Source: an uncultured Prevotella sp. (lineage in GTDB: Bacteria; Bacteroidota; Bacteroidia; Bacteroidales; Bacteroidaceae). Taken from it: 64,000 nt of DNA. The DNA is taken from positions 90,133 through 154,132 of the forward strand of contig CALUEY010000004.1 of the NCBI GenBank assembly GCA_944319915.1. Reading direction: 5' to 3'. The first letter of the stretch is position 1; each line of letters begins with the position of its first letter. Below the pieces are notes generated by a model that was not told the origin of the DNA, searched no databases, and saw nothing but the letters and a program-made list of their open reading frames with translations. The translations under genes and the position numbers were made by a program. Below, piece by piece: positions 41,573 to 50,285 of this stretch.

Positions 41573-42912
41573 AGAAGATAATAGTGATGGCCTTGGCGTG
41601 CGGCATAGCCTTTCCTGCCGTTGCCCGGCAGGACGGGGCTGCGGGGCAGGCCACGGTCACCCTGCAGGACTGCATCTCCCGTGGGCTTGAGAACAATTTC
41701 TCCATACGCATGGTAAAGAACCGCCAGCAGGTGAGCGACAACAACGCCTCGCCCGCCAATGCCGGTCTGCTGCCCACGGTGGACCTCAGTGCCTCTTACG
41801 GCGGCGATTTCCATACCTCGCGCTCCACAGCGCGCTCCACCGGCGTCACCTCTACCGAGAGGAATGCTTACGATGGAACGCTCGACGTGGGCGTAGACCT
41901 CAACTGGACTGTGTTCGACGGCTTCAGCGTATGGACCAACTACAAGCAGCTGAAGCTCATGAAGCAGCAGGGCGAGCTTGAAACGCGCCTTGCCGTGGAG
42001 GATTACGTGGCTTCCGTAATCACCGAGTATTACAACTTCATACAGCAGAAGATTCGCCTTGAGAACTTCCGCAAGAACATGGAGCTGTCGCGCGAGCGTT
42101 TCCGCAACGTGGGCATCAGCTACAGCATCGGCAGCTACTCGCTCGTTGACTATCTCCAAGCCAAGGTGTACTTCAATGCCGACAGCACCCAGTACATGAA
42201 GCAGCTCGAGGCCCTGAACACCTCGCGCATAACGCTCAACGAGCTGCTCTCCAACGACGACGTAACGGCTTACCTCAACATCCACGACACGCTCATAGAC
42301 GTTAATTCCGCCCTTCAGTACGAGGAGCTGTGGCGGGCCACGCTGGCCACCAACTCGCAGCTGCTCCTTGCCGACAACAACTCGGCAGTGGTGCAGGCCG
42401 AATACAAGAAAATAATGTCGCGCGACTATCCTTACGTGCGCCTCAACCTCGGCTATGGGTACACCCAGAACCGCTACGAGCTGGCCGCCACACGCAAGCG
42501 CGACAACTGGGGCTTGAGCGCTGGCGTCACGCTGGGCTTCAACCTCTTCGACGGCAAGCGCCGTATGCAGCGCGACAACGCCCGGCTCGACATTGAGTAT
42601 GCCAACCTTGAGCGCGAGAACCTGAAGCTGTCGCTCAAGGCTTCGCTCAACAATTATTGGCAGGCGTACAAGAACAACTTGCAGATTCTCATGAAGGAGC
42701 GCGAGAACCACGAGGCTGCCGTGGCCAACTATGAGCTGTCCAACCTGCGTTGGTCGGAGGGGCAGCTGTCGGGCTTTGAGCTTCGCGAGGCGCAGAACAG
42801 TCTGCTTGAGTCTGAGGAGAGTATCCTTGCCGCCGAGTACGACACCAAGATGTGCGAGGTGTCGCTCATGCTCCTTGCCGGCAGGGTGATGGAGTACCTT
42901 GCAGGCAATTGA
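41569..42912 (+). CDS. TolC-type outer-membrane efflux protein
   Basis: A 447-aa outer-membrane factor with signal peptide (IIVMALACGIAFPAVA), repeats of about 200 aa with heptad helices (NRQQVSDNNASPANAGLLPT, and SNLRWSEGQLSGFELREA), and central barrel strands. Start overlaps the pump stop (ATGA). Completes the second tripartite efflux system. Confidence 0.89.
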   Translation: MKKIIVMALACGIAFPAVARQDGAAGQATVTLQDCISRGLENNFSIRMVKNRQQVSDNNASPANAGLLPTVDLSASYGGDFHTSRSTARSTGVTSTERNAYDGTLDVGVDLNWTVFDGFSVWTNYKQLKLMKQQGELETRLAVEDYVASVITEYYNFIQQKIRLENFRKNMELSRERFRNVGISYSIGSYSLVDYLQAKVYFNADSTQYMKQLEALNTSRITLNELLSNDDVTAYLNIHDTLIDVNSALQYEELWRATLATNSQLLLADNNSAVVQAEYKKIMSRDYPYVRLNLGYGYTQNRYELAATRKRDNWGLSAGVTLGFNLFDGKRRMQRDNARLDIEYANLERENLKLSLKASLNNYWQAYKNNLQILMKERENHEAAVANYELSNLRWSEGQLSGFELREAQNSLLESEESILAAEYDTKMCEVSLMLLAGRVMEYLAGN

Positions 42913-42940
42913 TATCCAATGGCTTTTGGGGGTGGCGTTA

Positions 42941-43006
42941 TAAGGAGTTATAGGGAGTTATAAGGAGTTATAGGGAGTTATAATTAGATGGAGTTATAGG
43001 GAGTTA
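42941..43006. repeat. 10-bp tandem repeat (TARGGAGTTA)n
   Basis: Alternating TAAGGAGTTA and TAGGGAGTTA units, four in a row (42941-42980), a 16-bp interruption, then one more at 42997-43006. It follows the TolC-like stop by 28 bp in the 469-bp gap 42913-43381. Confidence 0.85.
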
Positions 43007-43050
43007 GAGGACAAATGCGGGCGTGGCGGTCATTTCCTTTACATTCCCCT

Positions 43051-43145
43051 CGTTGCCTCCCACGTTGTGGCTGGTTTGCAACCAGCCACGCCTCGTTAGC
43101 GGGGCTGCGAACCGCGTGCTTGGCTTTAAGGCGAATGGCATTACT
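43051..43145. repeat. diverged copy of the 176-bp repeat
   Basis: CTCCCACGTTG, then an inverted repeat GGCTGGTTTGCAACCAGCC and a region corresponding to the TGCTTG.GG..TAATGG.TTA tract of the array at 31-522. The palindromic stem is kept with different bases, suggesting selection on pairing. Confidence 0.6.
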
Positions 43146-43353
43146 ATGCCCAATGTTCACTTTGCCAATGGCTTGCGGTGCCTTTCCGCTGTTTTTTGTT
43201 GTTTCCGCTTTCATCTTTTAGCCCGTCAAACGCAGTCTAACGACAGCAAAAAACATCACGGGAACCCACGGCAATCCATTGGACAAAAAATCGAAACAGA
43301 TTCTAAGAAGTTTTTTTAATATTCATCAGCGCGCCTATGTCCGAAAAAATGGC

Positions 43354-43361
43354 TACTTTTG
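43354..43361 (+). promoter_or_regulatory. -7 element of the GH25 gene
   Basis: TACTTTTG, 21 bp before the start at 43382. Confidence 0.6.
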
Positions 43362-43381
43362 CAGCCAAAATCTATCCACTG

Positions 43382-44071
43382 ATGAAACGGTTGCTTTTGT
43401 TTGTCGCCTTGTTGCTGCCGCTCGTAGCGGCTGCACAAAACCCATATACGCAGTGCGAGGACACCTGCGCCCACATCCACGGCATCGACCTGAGCCACTA
43501 CCAGGGCGAGGTGTTCTGGGAAACCGTGGGCTACAACACCAAGATGGCCTACGTTTACCTCAAGGCCACCGAAGGGGGCGACTGGATAGACAAGATGTAT
43601 GAGGAGAACATTGTGTTGGCCCACCGCTACGGGCTAAAGGTGGGCAGCTACCACTTTTACCGCCCAAAGACCGACCAGCGGTTGCAGCTTGAGAACTTCA
43701 AGGTGCAGTGCAGGCCAGGGGAGCAGGACTTGATACCGATGATCGACATAGAGACTACCAGCGGGCTGCCTACCGAGGAGTTCTGCGACTCGCTCTTCAA
43801 GTTCCTCGAGCTTGTGGAGCAGGCCTACAAGCAGAAACCGCTGCTCTACACATTCACCAATTTCTACAACCGCCACTTGGTGGGCAAGATAGACGGCTAC
43901 CGCCTGATGATAGCTCAATATACCGACGAGGAACCTGTTCTCGCCGACGGGCGCGACATCACCATGTGGCAGTACACCGCCAAAGGCCGCATAGTGGGCG
44001 TAAACGGATATATAGACAAGAGCCGCTTCATGGGTCAGCATGGCCTGCGCGAGATAAGGTACAGGCATTGA
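43382..44071 (+). CDS. GH25 lysozyme (N,O-diacetylmuramidase type), exported
   Basis: A 229-aa muramidase-like glycoside hydrolase with signal peptide (LLLFVALLLPLVAAAQ). The GH25 active-site parts are present: GIDLSHYQGEV near the N-terminus, YLKATEGGDW, catalytic MIDIETTSG and MWQYTAKGRI. It should cleave peptidoglycan glycan strands in the periplasm or outside the cell. Start at 43382 because it opens the signal peptide. Probably followed by the zinc-ribbon gene 47 bp later. Confidence 0.92.
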   Translation: MKRLLLFVALLLPLVAAAQNPYTQCEDTCAHIHGIDLSHYQGEVFWETVGYNTKMAYVYLKATEGGDWIDKMYEENIVLAHRYGLKVGSYHFYRPKTDQRLQLENFKVQCRPGEQDLIPMIDIETTSGLPTEEFCDSLFKFLELVEQAYKQKPLLYTFTNFYNRHLVGKIDGYRLMIAQYTDEEPVLADGRDITMWQYTAKGRIVGVNGYIDKSRFMGQHGLREIRYRH

Positions 44072-44118
44072 GCGGCGGGAGATGACTTTACGGACAACAT
44101 AAAAACAAAACAGTATAT

Positions 44119-45282
44119 ATGGCAATTATCAAGTGCCCGGAGTGTGGCCATCTGGTCAGCGACCAAGCCAAGACTTGCCCGGGCTGTGGCATTGAGATTG
44201 AAGGGAAGGTAATGAAGTGCAAGGAGTGTGGCGAGGTGGTTTTCAGTAACCTCGATGTTTGCCCAAACTGCCACGCCCCTCTCCACGGCGAGGCTGCCGC
44301 GGCAACAGGCAGCGGTGCCGATGGCGGCGAGGCCGTCACTGTGGTGGCGCAGTATGAGCCGGAGCCTCCCGCAGGTGGCGGCGGTCAGCAGGGCGGCGGC
44401 TCGCCGAGGCGGCGCACGGGTGTGGTAGTGGTCGTGGCCTTGGTGGTGGCGTTGCTTGCTGTGGGGGCAGTGGCGTGGGTTTACAACAGCACCCAGCAGC
44501 GCAACGAGGCCGATGCATACCGCAACGCCATGGCAAGCGATGAGCCTGCCGTGCTGCAAAACTTCCTCGACATTTATGCCGACGCGCCTATCGAGCACCG
44601 CGACTCCGTGTCGGCGCGCCTCGCCGGCCTGAAAGCCGTCGACCTTGAGTGGGCCAACGCCGTGGCCAGTGGCTCGAAGTCTGCCATAGAGCGTTACCTT
44701 AAGATGCACCCGAGAAGCGTACACGCCCCCGAGGGCAAGATAAAGATCGACTCGCTCGACTGGGTGGCTGCCACGGAGGAGAATACGCCCGAGGCTTACC
44801 AGGCTTACATCGACAGCCATGCCGACGGACTGTATGTGGACGAGGCGCACAACCGCTTCGAGAAACTCGACGCGCAAAAAGTCACTCCCGAGGAGCAGCA
44901 GGCCGTGACCAGCCTCTTCTCTGGCTACTTCACTTCGCTCGCCGCCGCCGATGCCGACGGGCTTACGGCTTGCGTGGCCAACGTGATGGGCAGCTTCCTC
45001 CACAAGGCCAACGCCACGAAGAACGATGTCATAGCCCACATGAAGCGCCTGCATGCAGAGCCGGACGTTACGCTGATGAACTTCAGGATGAACAACGACT
45101 GGAAGATAACCAAGCAGGAGGCTGCCGACGGGGGCTTTGAGTACATCGTGGCTTTCTCGGTAGACCAGAAACTGGAGTTTACCGACCCGGCCAAGAATGC
45201 CTTCAATACCTACAAGGTGGAGGGCAAGGTGTCGCCGGAGATGAAGATAAGCGAGCTTAACATGAAGAAGGTGGTGCAATAG
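44119..45282 (+). CDS. zinc-ribbon membrane protein with C-terminal NTF2-like region
   Basis: A 387-aa protein with two N-terminal zinc ribbons (CPECGHLVSDQAKTCPGCG, 6-24; CKECGEVVFSNLDVCPNCH, 34-52). A Gly/Ala-rich linker, one membrane helix (about 101-122) and a large extracytoplasmic part follow; the latter ends in a region resembling small NTF2-like domains (FSGYFTSLAAADADGLTAC). This layout is common in Bacteroidales but its function is unknown. Confidence 0.8.
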   Translation: MAIIKCPECGHLVSDQAKTCPGCGIEIEGKVMKCKECGEVVFSNLDVCPNCHAPLHGEAAAATGSGADGGEAVTVVAQYEPEPPAGGGGQQGGGSPRRRTGVVVVVALVVALLAVGAVAWVYNSTQQRNEADAYRNAMASDEPAVLQNFLDIYADAPIEHRDSVSARLAGLKAVDLEWANAVASGSKSAIERYLKMHPRSVHAPEGKIKIDSLDWVAATEENTPEAYQAYIDSHADGLYVDEAHNRFEKLDAQKVTPEEQQAVTSLFSGYFTSLAAADADGLTACVANVMGSFLHKANATKNDVIAHMKRLHAEPDVTLMNFRMNNDWKITKQEAADGGFEYIVAFSVDQKLEFTDPAKNAFNTYKVEGKVSPEMKISELNMKKVVQ

Positions 45283-45313
45283 CCGCTCCCCCTTGAGGCC
45301 ATGCAAGGCTCTG

Positions 45314-45358
45314 CGGGCAGGCCCGGTGCGTTTCAGGCATGGGGCTTGCCCGTTTTTG
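45314..45358 (+). terminator. intrinsic terminator
   Basis: Stem CGGGCAGGC (45314-45322) / GCTTGCCCG (45344-45352), one G-T pair, followed by TTTTT. Ends the zinc-ribbon transcript. Confidence 0.75.
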
Positions 45359-45552
45359 TTCCAAATATCTTTATAGTAAAAAACCGGTTCCATCCTCCTG
45401 CCAGTGCAGGCAGTCTGTAGCCTTTGTTCGATGTGCAGCGACACCCACCTGTTTTTGTAAAGACGCGATTTGCCTCGCCTGAAATGATGGGGTTGAAATA
45501 TTTTCCAATCAATTTGTATCGCGCTTCAAGCCTCTATGTCGGATTGTTTTAT

Positions 45553-45560
45553 TACCTTTG
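45553..45560 (+). promoter_or_regulatory. -7 element of the capsule locus, followed by a long leader
   Basis: TACCTTTG at 45553-45560. The first capsule gene begins at 45826, leaving a leader of about 260 nt. Long leaders recognised by UpxY antiterminators are known in Bacteroides capsule loci. The gap 45283-45825 shows nothing else except the terminator above. Confidence 0.55.
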
Positions 45561-45825
45561 CAGCCGAGTGTATGTTTCATATCGCTTTGGCGTGTGCATC
45601 CTCTGCGCTCGTATAGGTTTCAATTTATTGGGTATAAACACTTTGTGGAATGGGAAAGGATAAGGAGATGCCGGCCGGGCATCGCTCTTCTCGCCACATA
45701 ACAACGGTGATATTTGTTGCTGAGGTTCTTCCACGATATTGCCGTTAAACCTGAAACCGGGTCATCAATGGCTCTCATGGCACACCGCCATGAGGGGAAT
45801 ATGAAAAATACACCTGCCGCTCGCC

Positions 45826-47496
45826 ATGTCGGCGTCAACATCTGCCATGCTTGAAAACACAAGCCCAAGGCTGCATGACAAGCTCAACGGAGTGGACTTC
45901 CGTTGGTTTGTGGCGCGTTCGCTCCCGCACCAGGAGCGCAAGCTCGCCAGCCTGCTGCTCTCTCACCGCGAGGAAGAAAAAAACATCCTCGAGGTGTATT
46001 GCCCCACACACACCACCGTGAGCGTGCGTGGCGACGGGCGCGAGGAGCAAAGGCCGCTATTTGCTGGCTTCGTGTTTGTGCTGGCCACGCAGCAGGCGGT
46101 GGCCAGCTTGCTTGGCCGCTACTATCCTGACGGCGCGCTGCTTTACGAACGGCAGAGCAGGCCTGGGGCAAAGCCTGCCCTGCTCACCATACCCGAGGGG
46201 CAGATGCGGGCATTCATGGATTTCAATGAGAACTATGCCGACAAGGTGGTTGTGCTCGAGCGCCCTTATTCCGACTATGCGTTCAACCCCAAGACAGGTG
46301 AGCCTAATGAGATAGTGCGTGTGGTAGATGGGCCGCTGAAAGGGTGCGAGGGCTACCTTGCGCGCTTTGGCAAGGAGCGCAGGGTAGTGTTCCACCTTAA
46401 GGCTTTCGGGGCGGCGGGTGGTTTTGCCGTGTCTATACCCAATGCGTGGAGCCTCCACGTGGTGCGCCTCCACAATGCCGAGGGCCGCAGCCGGGGTGAC
46501 GCCACCGCCAAGGAGCGGGCCATCGACTTGCTCTTGGGCATCATCGAGGCCAGCGGCTGCGCCGCCGACCCGCTCCCGATGCTCCGTCGCATTACTGGCT
46601 ACCTGCAAGCCCGCTCAACGCTTGTGGGGCTTGCCAAGGACTTGGAGCGCGATGGCCACGTAGAGCTTGGCCGCAGGATTGCAGGGCTTACCACCGACGA
46701 GGCCACGCAGATACTCAATCTCATGCGCTACGAGCACGACAACCCTGGCTACGTGATGTCTGCCTGCGCCAACCACGTGCTGAGGCCGTTCCTCACCCCC
46801 ACGCCGGGCATCATGCTTGCCGACGGCGAGCGGGAGACCACGCTCTGCCACGATGGCTTCACCGAGATAATAAGGAAGGTGGACATTACGGAGCAGGTGT
46901 ATTACCCGAGCAGGGAGAGCAGCGAAAGCGTAACCACAACCTACTATGCCCACATAGGCGTCATGCCAACTCCCGGCAGCGGGAAGCAGCGGCTACAGAA
47001 TGGGGAATCGCCCTCTCCTCGCGGGGAAGTGCCGGAAAGTGGCTTCATTCTTTTTGCCAACTGGGACGCCTTTCTCGGCCAGTACTTCCTCACTGCGGGC
47101 AAAGCCAACGAGCGCCTCTTAAAAGGCACAATTGCAGGCTCTCCAAACATTCCCAGTTCTCCCAGTTCTCCCAGTACTCTCAGAACTCTCAGAACTCTCA
47201 GAACTCTCAGTTCTCCCAGCTCTCCCAGCACTCCCGCCAAGCTCCTAGACTCATTCCGCAACTTTGCCCCAACCCTTTACAAAGTCCTGGCCGATGAGGC
47301 ATCGGAGGTAAAGGCCGTACAAGGTCTAAAGGTGGGCCATGCCCGCATCAACGCCATGGCCGTCACCACGGCCGACGCTTTCTCTGCCACTGAAAAGCTC
47401 ATTGCCACCTGCCTGGCAATATGCACTGAAATCAGCTCCACTGCCCACCTCGCAGTTTGGCGCCGATACCTGCGCACCGTGTGGCTGCACGTGTAA
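45826..47496 (+). CDS. UpxY-like NusG-family antiterminator with long C-terminal extension
   Basis: A 556-aa protein. Residues about 25-215 form a NusG-like unit: FRWFVARSLPHQERKLASLL at the start of the NGN fold, LFAGFVFVLAT, and NEIVRVVDGPLKGCEGYLAR (161-180) at the KOW region. It is placed first in the capsule operon like UpxY, which lets polymerase read through the leader. The remaining 340 residues are unlike UpxY and carry a low-complexity PSSPS/LRT stretch at about 443-469 encoded by 9-bp repeats. Starts at 45826 or at the ATG 45850. UpxZ is not seen. Confidence 0.75.
   Translation: MSASTSAMLENTSPRLHDKLNGVDFRWFVARSLPHQERKLASLLLSHREEEKNILEVYCPTHTTVSVRGDGREEQRPLFAGFVFVLATQQAVASLLGRYYPDGALLYERQSRPGAKPALLTIPEGQMRAFMDFNENYADKVVVLERPYSDYAFNPKTGEPNEIVRVVDGPLKGCEGYLARFGKERRVVFHLKAFGAAGGFAVSIPNAWSLHVVRLHNAEGRSRGDATAKERAIDLLLGIIEASGCAADPLPMLRRITGYLQARSTLVGLAKDLERDGHVELGRRIAGLTTDEATQILNLMRYEHDNPGYVMSACANHVLRPFLTPTPGIMLADGERETTLCHDGFTEIIRKVDITEQVYYPSRESSESVTTTYYAHIGVMPTPGSGKQRLQNGESPSPRGEVPESGFILFANWDAFLGQYFLTAGKANERLLKGTIAGSPNIPSSPSSPSTLRTLRTLRTLSSPSSPSTPAKLLDSFRNFAPTLYKVLADEASEVKAVQGLKVGHARINAMAVTTADAFSATEKLIATCLAICTEISSTAHLAVWRRYLRTVWLHV
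47152..47232. repeat. 9-bp tandem repeat within the UpxY-like gene (9 units)
   Basis: Nine 9-bp units of the type CCCAGTTCT/CTCAGAACT, in frame, encoding SPS/LRT tripeptides. Copy changes would alter protein length by three residues without a frameshift. Confidence 0.9.
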
Positions 47497-47529
47497 GTGC
47501 ATTTAGATACATATACTCAACCGTTAACC

Positions 47530-48363
47530 ATGTCATTTAAGCAATACTTGAAGCGTGGGGCGAGATTCGTAGTGCGCGGCGTACCCGTGAGCAACGTTAC
47601 GGCCCACATATCCTACTTAGTGCCTGGCGGCCGACTGGCCGGCAAGAAGATAATTGTTACCGGCGGGGGGCGCGGGCTTGGCGCTGCCATGGCAGCGAAG
47701 TTCGTCTCGGAGGGCGCTGAGGTGCTTATTTCCGGTCGCAACGAGGCGGCGCTGCGCAAGGAGGCCGGGGCGATAGGCTGCAAATGCCTGCCACTCGACG
47801 TGCAGGACACTTCGGCCCTCGACGCCTTCATCGCCGATGCCGACAGAATGCTCGGCGGCGCTGACTGCCTCGTGAACAATGCGGGAATATCGCTGCATGA
47901 GCCTACGTTCTTCGATGTGACGCCCGAAACTTTCGATGCGCAAATCAACACCAACCTGCGTGGAGGCTTTTTCCTTACCCAGAGCTTTGCCAGACTGCTG
48001 CTGCGCGAGGGGCGGAAAGGCAACGTGCTGTTCGTTTCCTCCGAAACGGGCGACACCGCAGACATTCGCCCTTACGGATTCACCAAGGCGGCGGTCAACA
48101 GTATGGTGCAGGGCCTTGCCTGCCTTTTCGTCAAGAACGGCATTCGTGTCAACGCCGTCGCGCCCGGCATAACGGCGTCTGACATGACTGGATATAAGGT
48201 CAACGGCAACCTCAGCCTTGAGGGCAACGCCACGGGGCGCGTTTACCTGCCCGGCGAAGTGGCCGAAACGGCCTGCTTCCTCTTGTCCGACGTGTCGGCT
48301 TGCGTATCGGGGCAGGTCATAGTGTGTAACAACGGAAAGACGATAAACCCGAGGTGGAAATAA
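47530..48363 (+). CDS. short-chain dehydrogenase/reductase
   Basis: A 277-aa Rossmann enzyme. NAD(P)-binding TGGGRGLGAAMA, NNAGISLHEP, catalytic tyrosine-lysine in RPYGFTKAAVN, and the C-terminal PGITASDM segment match classical SDR enzymes. It probably modifies a sugar or lipid precursor of the surface polysaccharide. Start at 47530 gives an N-terminal leader of about 38 residues before the fold. It lies second in the capsule operon. Confidence 0.87.
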   Translation: MSFKQYLKRGARFVVRGVPVSNVTAHISYLVPGGRLAGKKIIVTGGGRGLGAAMAAKFVSEGAEVLISGRNEAALRKEAGAIGCKCLPLDVQDTSALDAFIADADRMLGGADCLVNNAGISLHEPTFFDVTPETFDAQINTNLRGGFFLTQSFARLLLREGRKGNVLFVSSETGDTADIRPYGFTKAAVNSMVQGLACLFVKNGIRVNAVAPGITASDMTGYKVNGNLSLEGNATGRVYLPGEVAETACFLLSDVSACVSGQVIVCNNGKTINPRWK

Positions 48364-48511
48364 CAAAGCAAACTTATACATATACATAAATAATGGTGAA
48401 AGAAAGGATTTACGCATTCTTTCTCAAAGCCGGTAAGCAGGGTTGTAAGCAAGTGCTTTTGAACCCAAAGCGGGCATTAGGCTTCACCAGCATCTCGTAC
48501 TGTTGCCTGCC

Positions 48512-48565
48512 CTCCCATTTCTCCCATTTCTCCCAGTCCTCTCATTTCTCTCATTTCTCCCATGC
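48512..48565. repeat. 9-bp tandem repeat across the flippase start codon (6 units)
   Basis: Six units CTCCCATTT, CTCCCATTT, CTCCCAGTC, CTCTCATTT, CTCTCATTT, CTCCCATGC. The last contains the ATG at 48562, so copy number directly changes the sequence before the start codon. Confidence 0.88.
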
Positions 48566-50094
48566 CCAAAGTCTCAGATAACAACAAGCGCATAGCCAAG
48601 AACACCATGCTGCTTTACGGCAGGATGCTGTTCATGATGGCCGTAAGCCTCTTTACGAGCCGCGTCACGCTGGCGGCCCTGGGCGTTACCGATTATGGCA
48701 TCTACAACGTGGTGGGTGGTATGGTGGCCATGTTTTCCATACTGTCAGGCTCGTTGTCGGTCACCATTGGTCGTTACATCACGTTTGAGGTTGGCAAGGG
48801 CAACAAGGATAGGCTAAAGACGATATTCTCAACGTCGGTGTCGATACAGCTGCTCATGGCCTTGGCTATATGCCTCATAGCCGAAATCGTCGGTGTGTGG
48901 TTCTTGGACAACAAGATGGTGATTCCATCCGACAGGCTTTATGCCGCCCACTGGGTGCTGCAACTGTCAATACTGACGTTTGCCGTAAACTTGATAAGCG
49001 TGCCATACAACTCCGTCATCGTCGCGCACGAAAAGATGTCGGCCTTTGCCTATATATCCATTCTTGAGGCTGTGCTTAAGCTCGCGATTGTATATATGTT
49101 GTATGTATCGCCGGTCGACAAGCTCGTGCTGTACGCAGTGATGCTTGCTTGTGTCTCCATAGTCATAAGGCTGGTGTATGGGTGGTATTGCAAGCGGCAT
49201 TTCGAGGAGACGCACTGCAGGCTAAGCTTTGACAAGGGGCTGCTGCGCGATATGTTCGGCTTCATAGGCTGGGCATTCTGGGGCAATGGCGTCGTGGTGC
49301 TTAAGGACCAGGGGGCCAACGTGCTGCTCAACCTCTTTTGCGGCCCGGCGGTGAATGCCGCGCGCGGGGTGGCGGTGCAGGTTAACAATGCCGTTTACAG
49401 TTTCGTGCAAAACTTCATGATGGCAGTCAATCCACAGATAACCAAGTCTTATTCCACCGGCAACCTTGCCGATATGCACAAGTTGGTGATAAGGAGCGCC
49501 AAGTTTGGCTTCTTCATTCTGCTCGTGCTGCTCATGCCGGTTTGCGCCAACATCAACTACATACTGGGATTGTGGCTCGTGGAGGTGCCCGAGCACACGG
49601 CCAACTTCATTGTGCTGGTGCTGCTGTATTCGCTGCTCGAATGCTATTGCCACCCGCTGGTGACTGGGGTGCTGGCCCAGGGCGACATAAAGCGTTATGA
49701 GATTGCCATCACTGTGATTTATTCGCTGAACTTTTTAGCCTCGTATGTATTCCTTAAGCTGGGCATGCAGCCAGAAGTGGTGTTTGTGCTTAACATCGTG
49801 TTCAAGGCCTTTGTCATCGTGGCGCTGCTTTGGCACTCGCGCAATAAATATGCGTTCCCTATAGGCGCGTTCTTGCGCAAGTGCGTAATGCGCACCGTGG
49901 CGGTGTTCTTGATAAGTGCCGCCGTGGTTTGGCTTCTGCCCGTTTCGGGGTGCGACAATTTCCTTGACTTTGCCGTTTGTTCCTTTGTGATATTTGTGTT
50001 ATGTGCATCTTTGGTGTATTTCTTGGGAATTACAAAGAACGAGGCGGCATACATAAAGAACATGGTTGCTTCAAAATTGCATTTGAGGCATTGA
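48562..50094 (+). CDS. Wzx-like polysaccharide flippase
   Basis: A 510-aa integral membrane protein with about 12-14 helices, beginning NTMLLYGRMLFMMAVSLF and with the polysaccharide-flippase pattern GITDYGIYNVV-like (ALGVTDYGIYNVVGGMVAMF). It moves lipid-linked repeat units across the inner membrane. Its start codon overlaps the last 9-bp repeat. The stop codon touches the left end of the MITE-like element. Confidence 0.86.
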   Translation: MPKVSDNNKRIAKNTMLLYGRMLFMMAVSLFTSRVTLAALGVTDYGIYNVVGGMVAMFSILSGSLSVTIGRYITFEVGKGNKDRLKTIFSTSVSIQLLMALAICLIAEIVGVWFLDNKMVIPSDRLYAAHWVLQLSILTFAVNLISVPYNSVIVAHEKMSAFAYISILEAVLKLAIVYMLYVSPVDKLVLYAVMLACVSIVIRLVYGWYCKRHFEETHCRLSFDKGLLRDMFGFIGWAFWGNGVVVLKDQGANVLLNLFCGPAVNAARGVAVQVNNAVYSFVQNFMMAVNPQITKSYSTGNLADMHKLVIRSAKFGFFILLVLLMPVCANINYILGLWLVEVPEHTANFIVLVLLYSLLECYCHPLVTGVLAQGDIKRYEIAITVIYSLNFLASYVFLKLGMQPEVVFVLNIVFKAFVIVALLWHSRNKYAFPIGAFLRKCVMRTVAVFLISAAVVWLLPVSGCDNFLDFAVCSFVIFVLCASLVYFLGITKNEAAYIKNMVASKLHLRH

Positions 50095-50267
50095 GAAGCT
50101 GTTTTGATTTTATCAACTGTCGGTTTGGACTGAATTTTCGAGGCATATTTGCCCGTTTGGCGAGGAGCATAGCGGGCTATGTGACGAAACAAACGGACGA
50201 ACATGACCGAAAAGGCATTCAAAACGACTGAGATAAATTCAATTTTGATAAAATCAAAACAGCTTCT
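50094..50267. mobile_element. MITE-like element with terminal inverted repeats
   Basis: Left end 50094-50115 (AGAAGCTGTTTTGATTTTATCA) and right end 50246-50267 are perfect 22-bp inverted repeats. About 130 bp lies between them, with an internal CATAGCGGGCTATG hairpin and no open frame. TGAG flanks both sides (50092-50095 and 50267-50270), possibly a target duplication overlapping the ends. Confidence 0.75.
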
Positions 50268-50285
50268 GAGATAATATAAAAAAAG

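Noticed and set aside
43023-43319. 98-aa plus-strand frame in the gap before GH25
   Set aside because: It crosses the diverged repeat copy and non-coding sequence with no domain.
48393-48581. 62-aa frame ahead of the flippase containing SHFSHFSQ repeats
   Set aside because: Its second half is a translation of the 9-bp repeats and it overlaps the flippase start in another frame.
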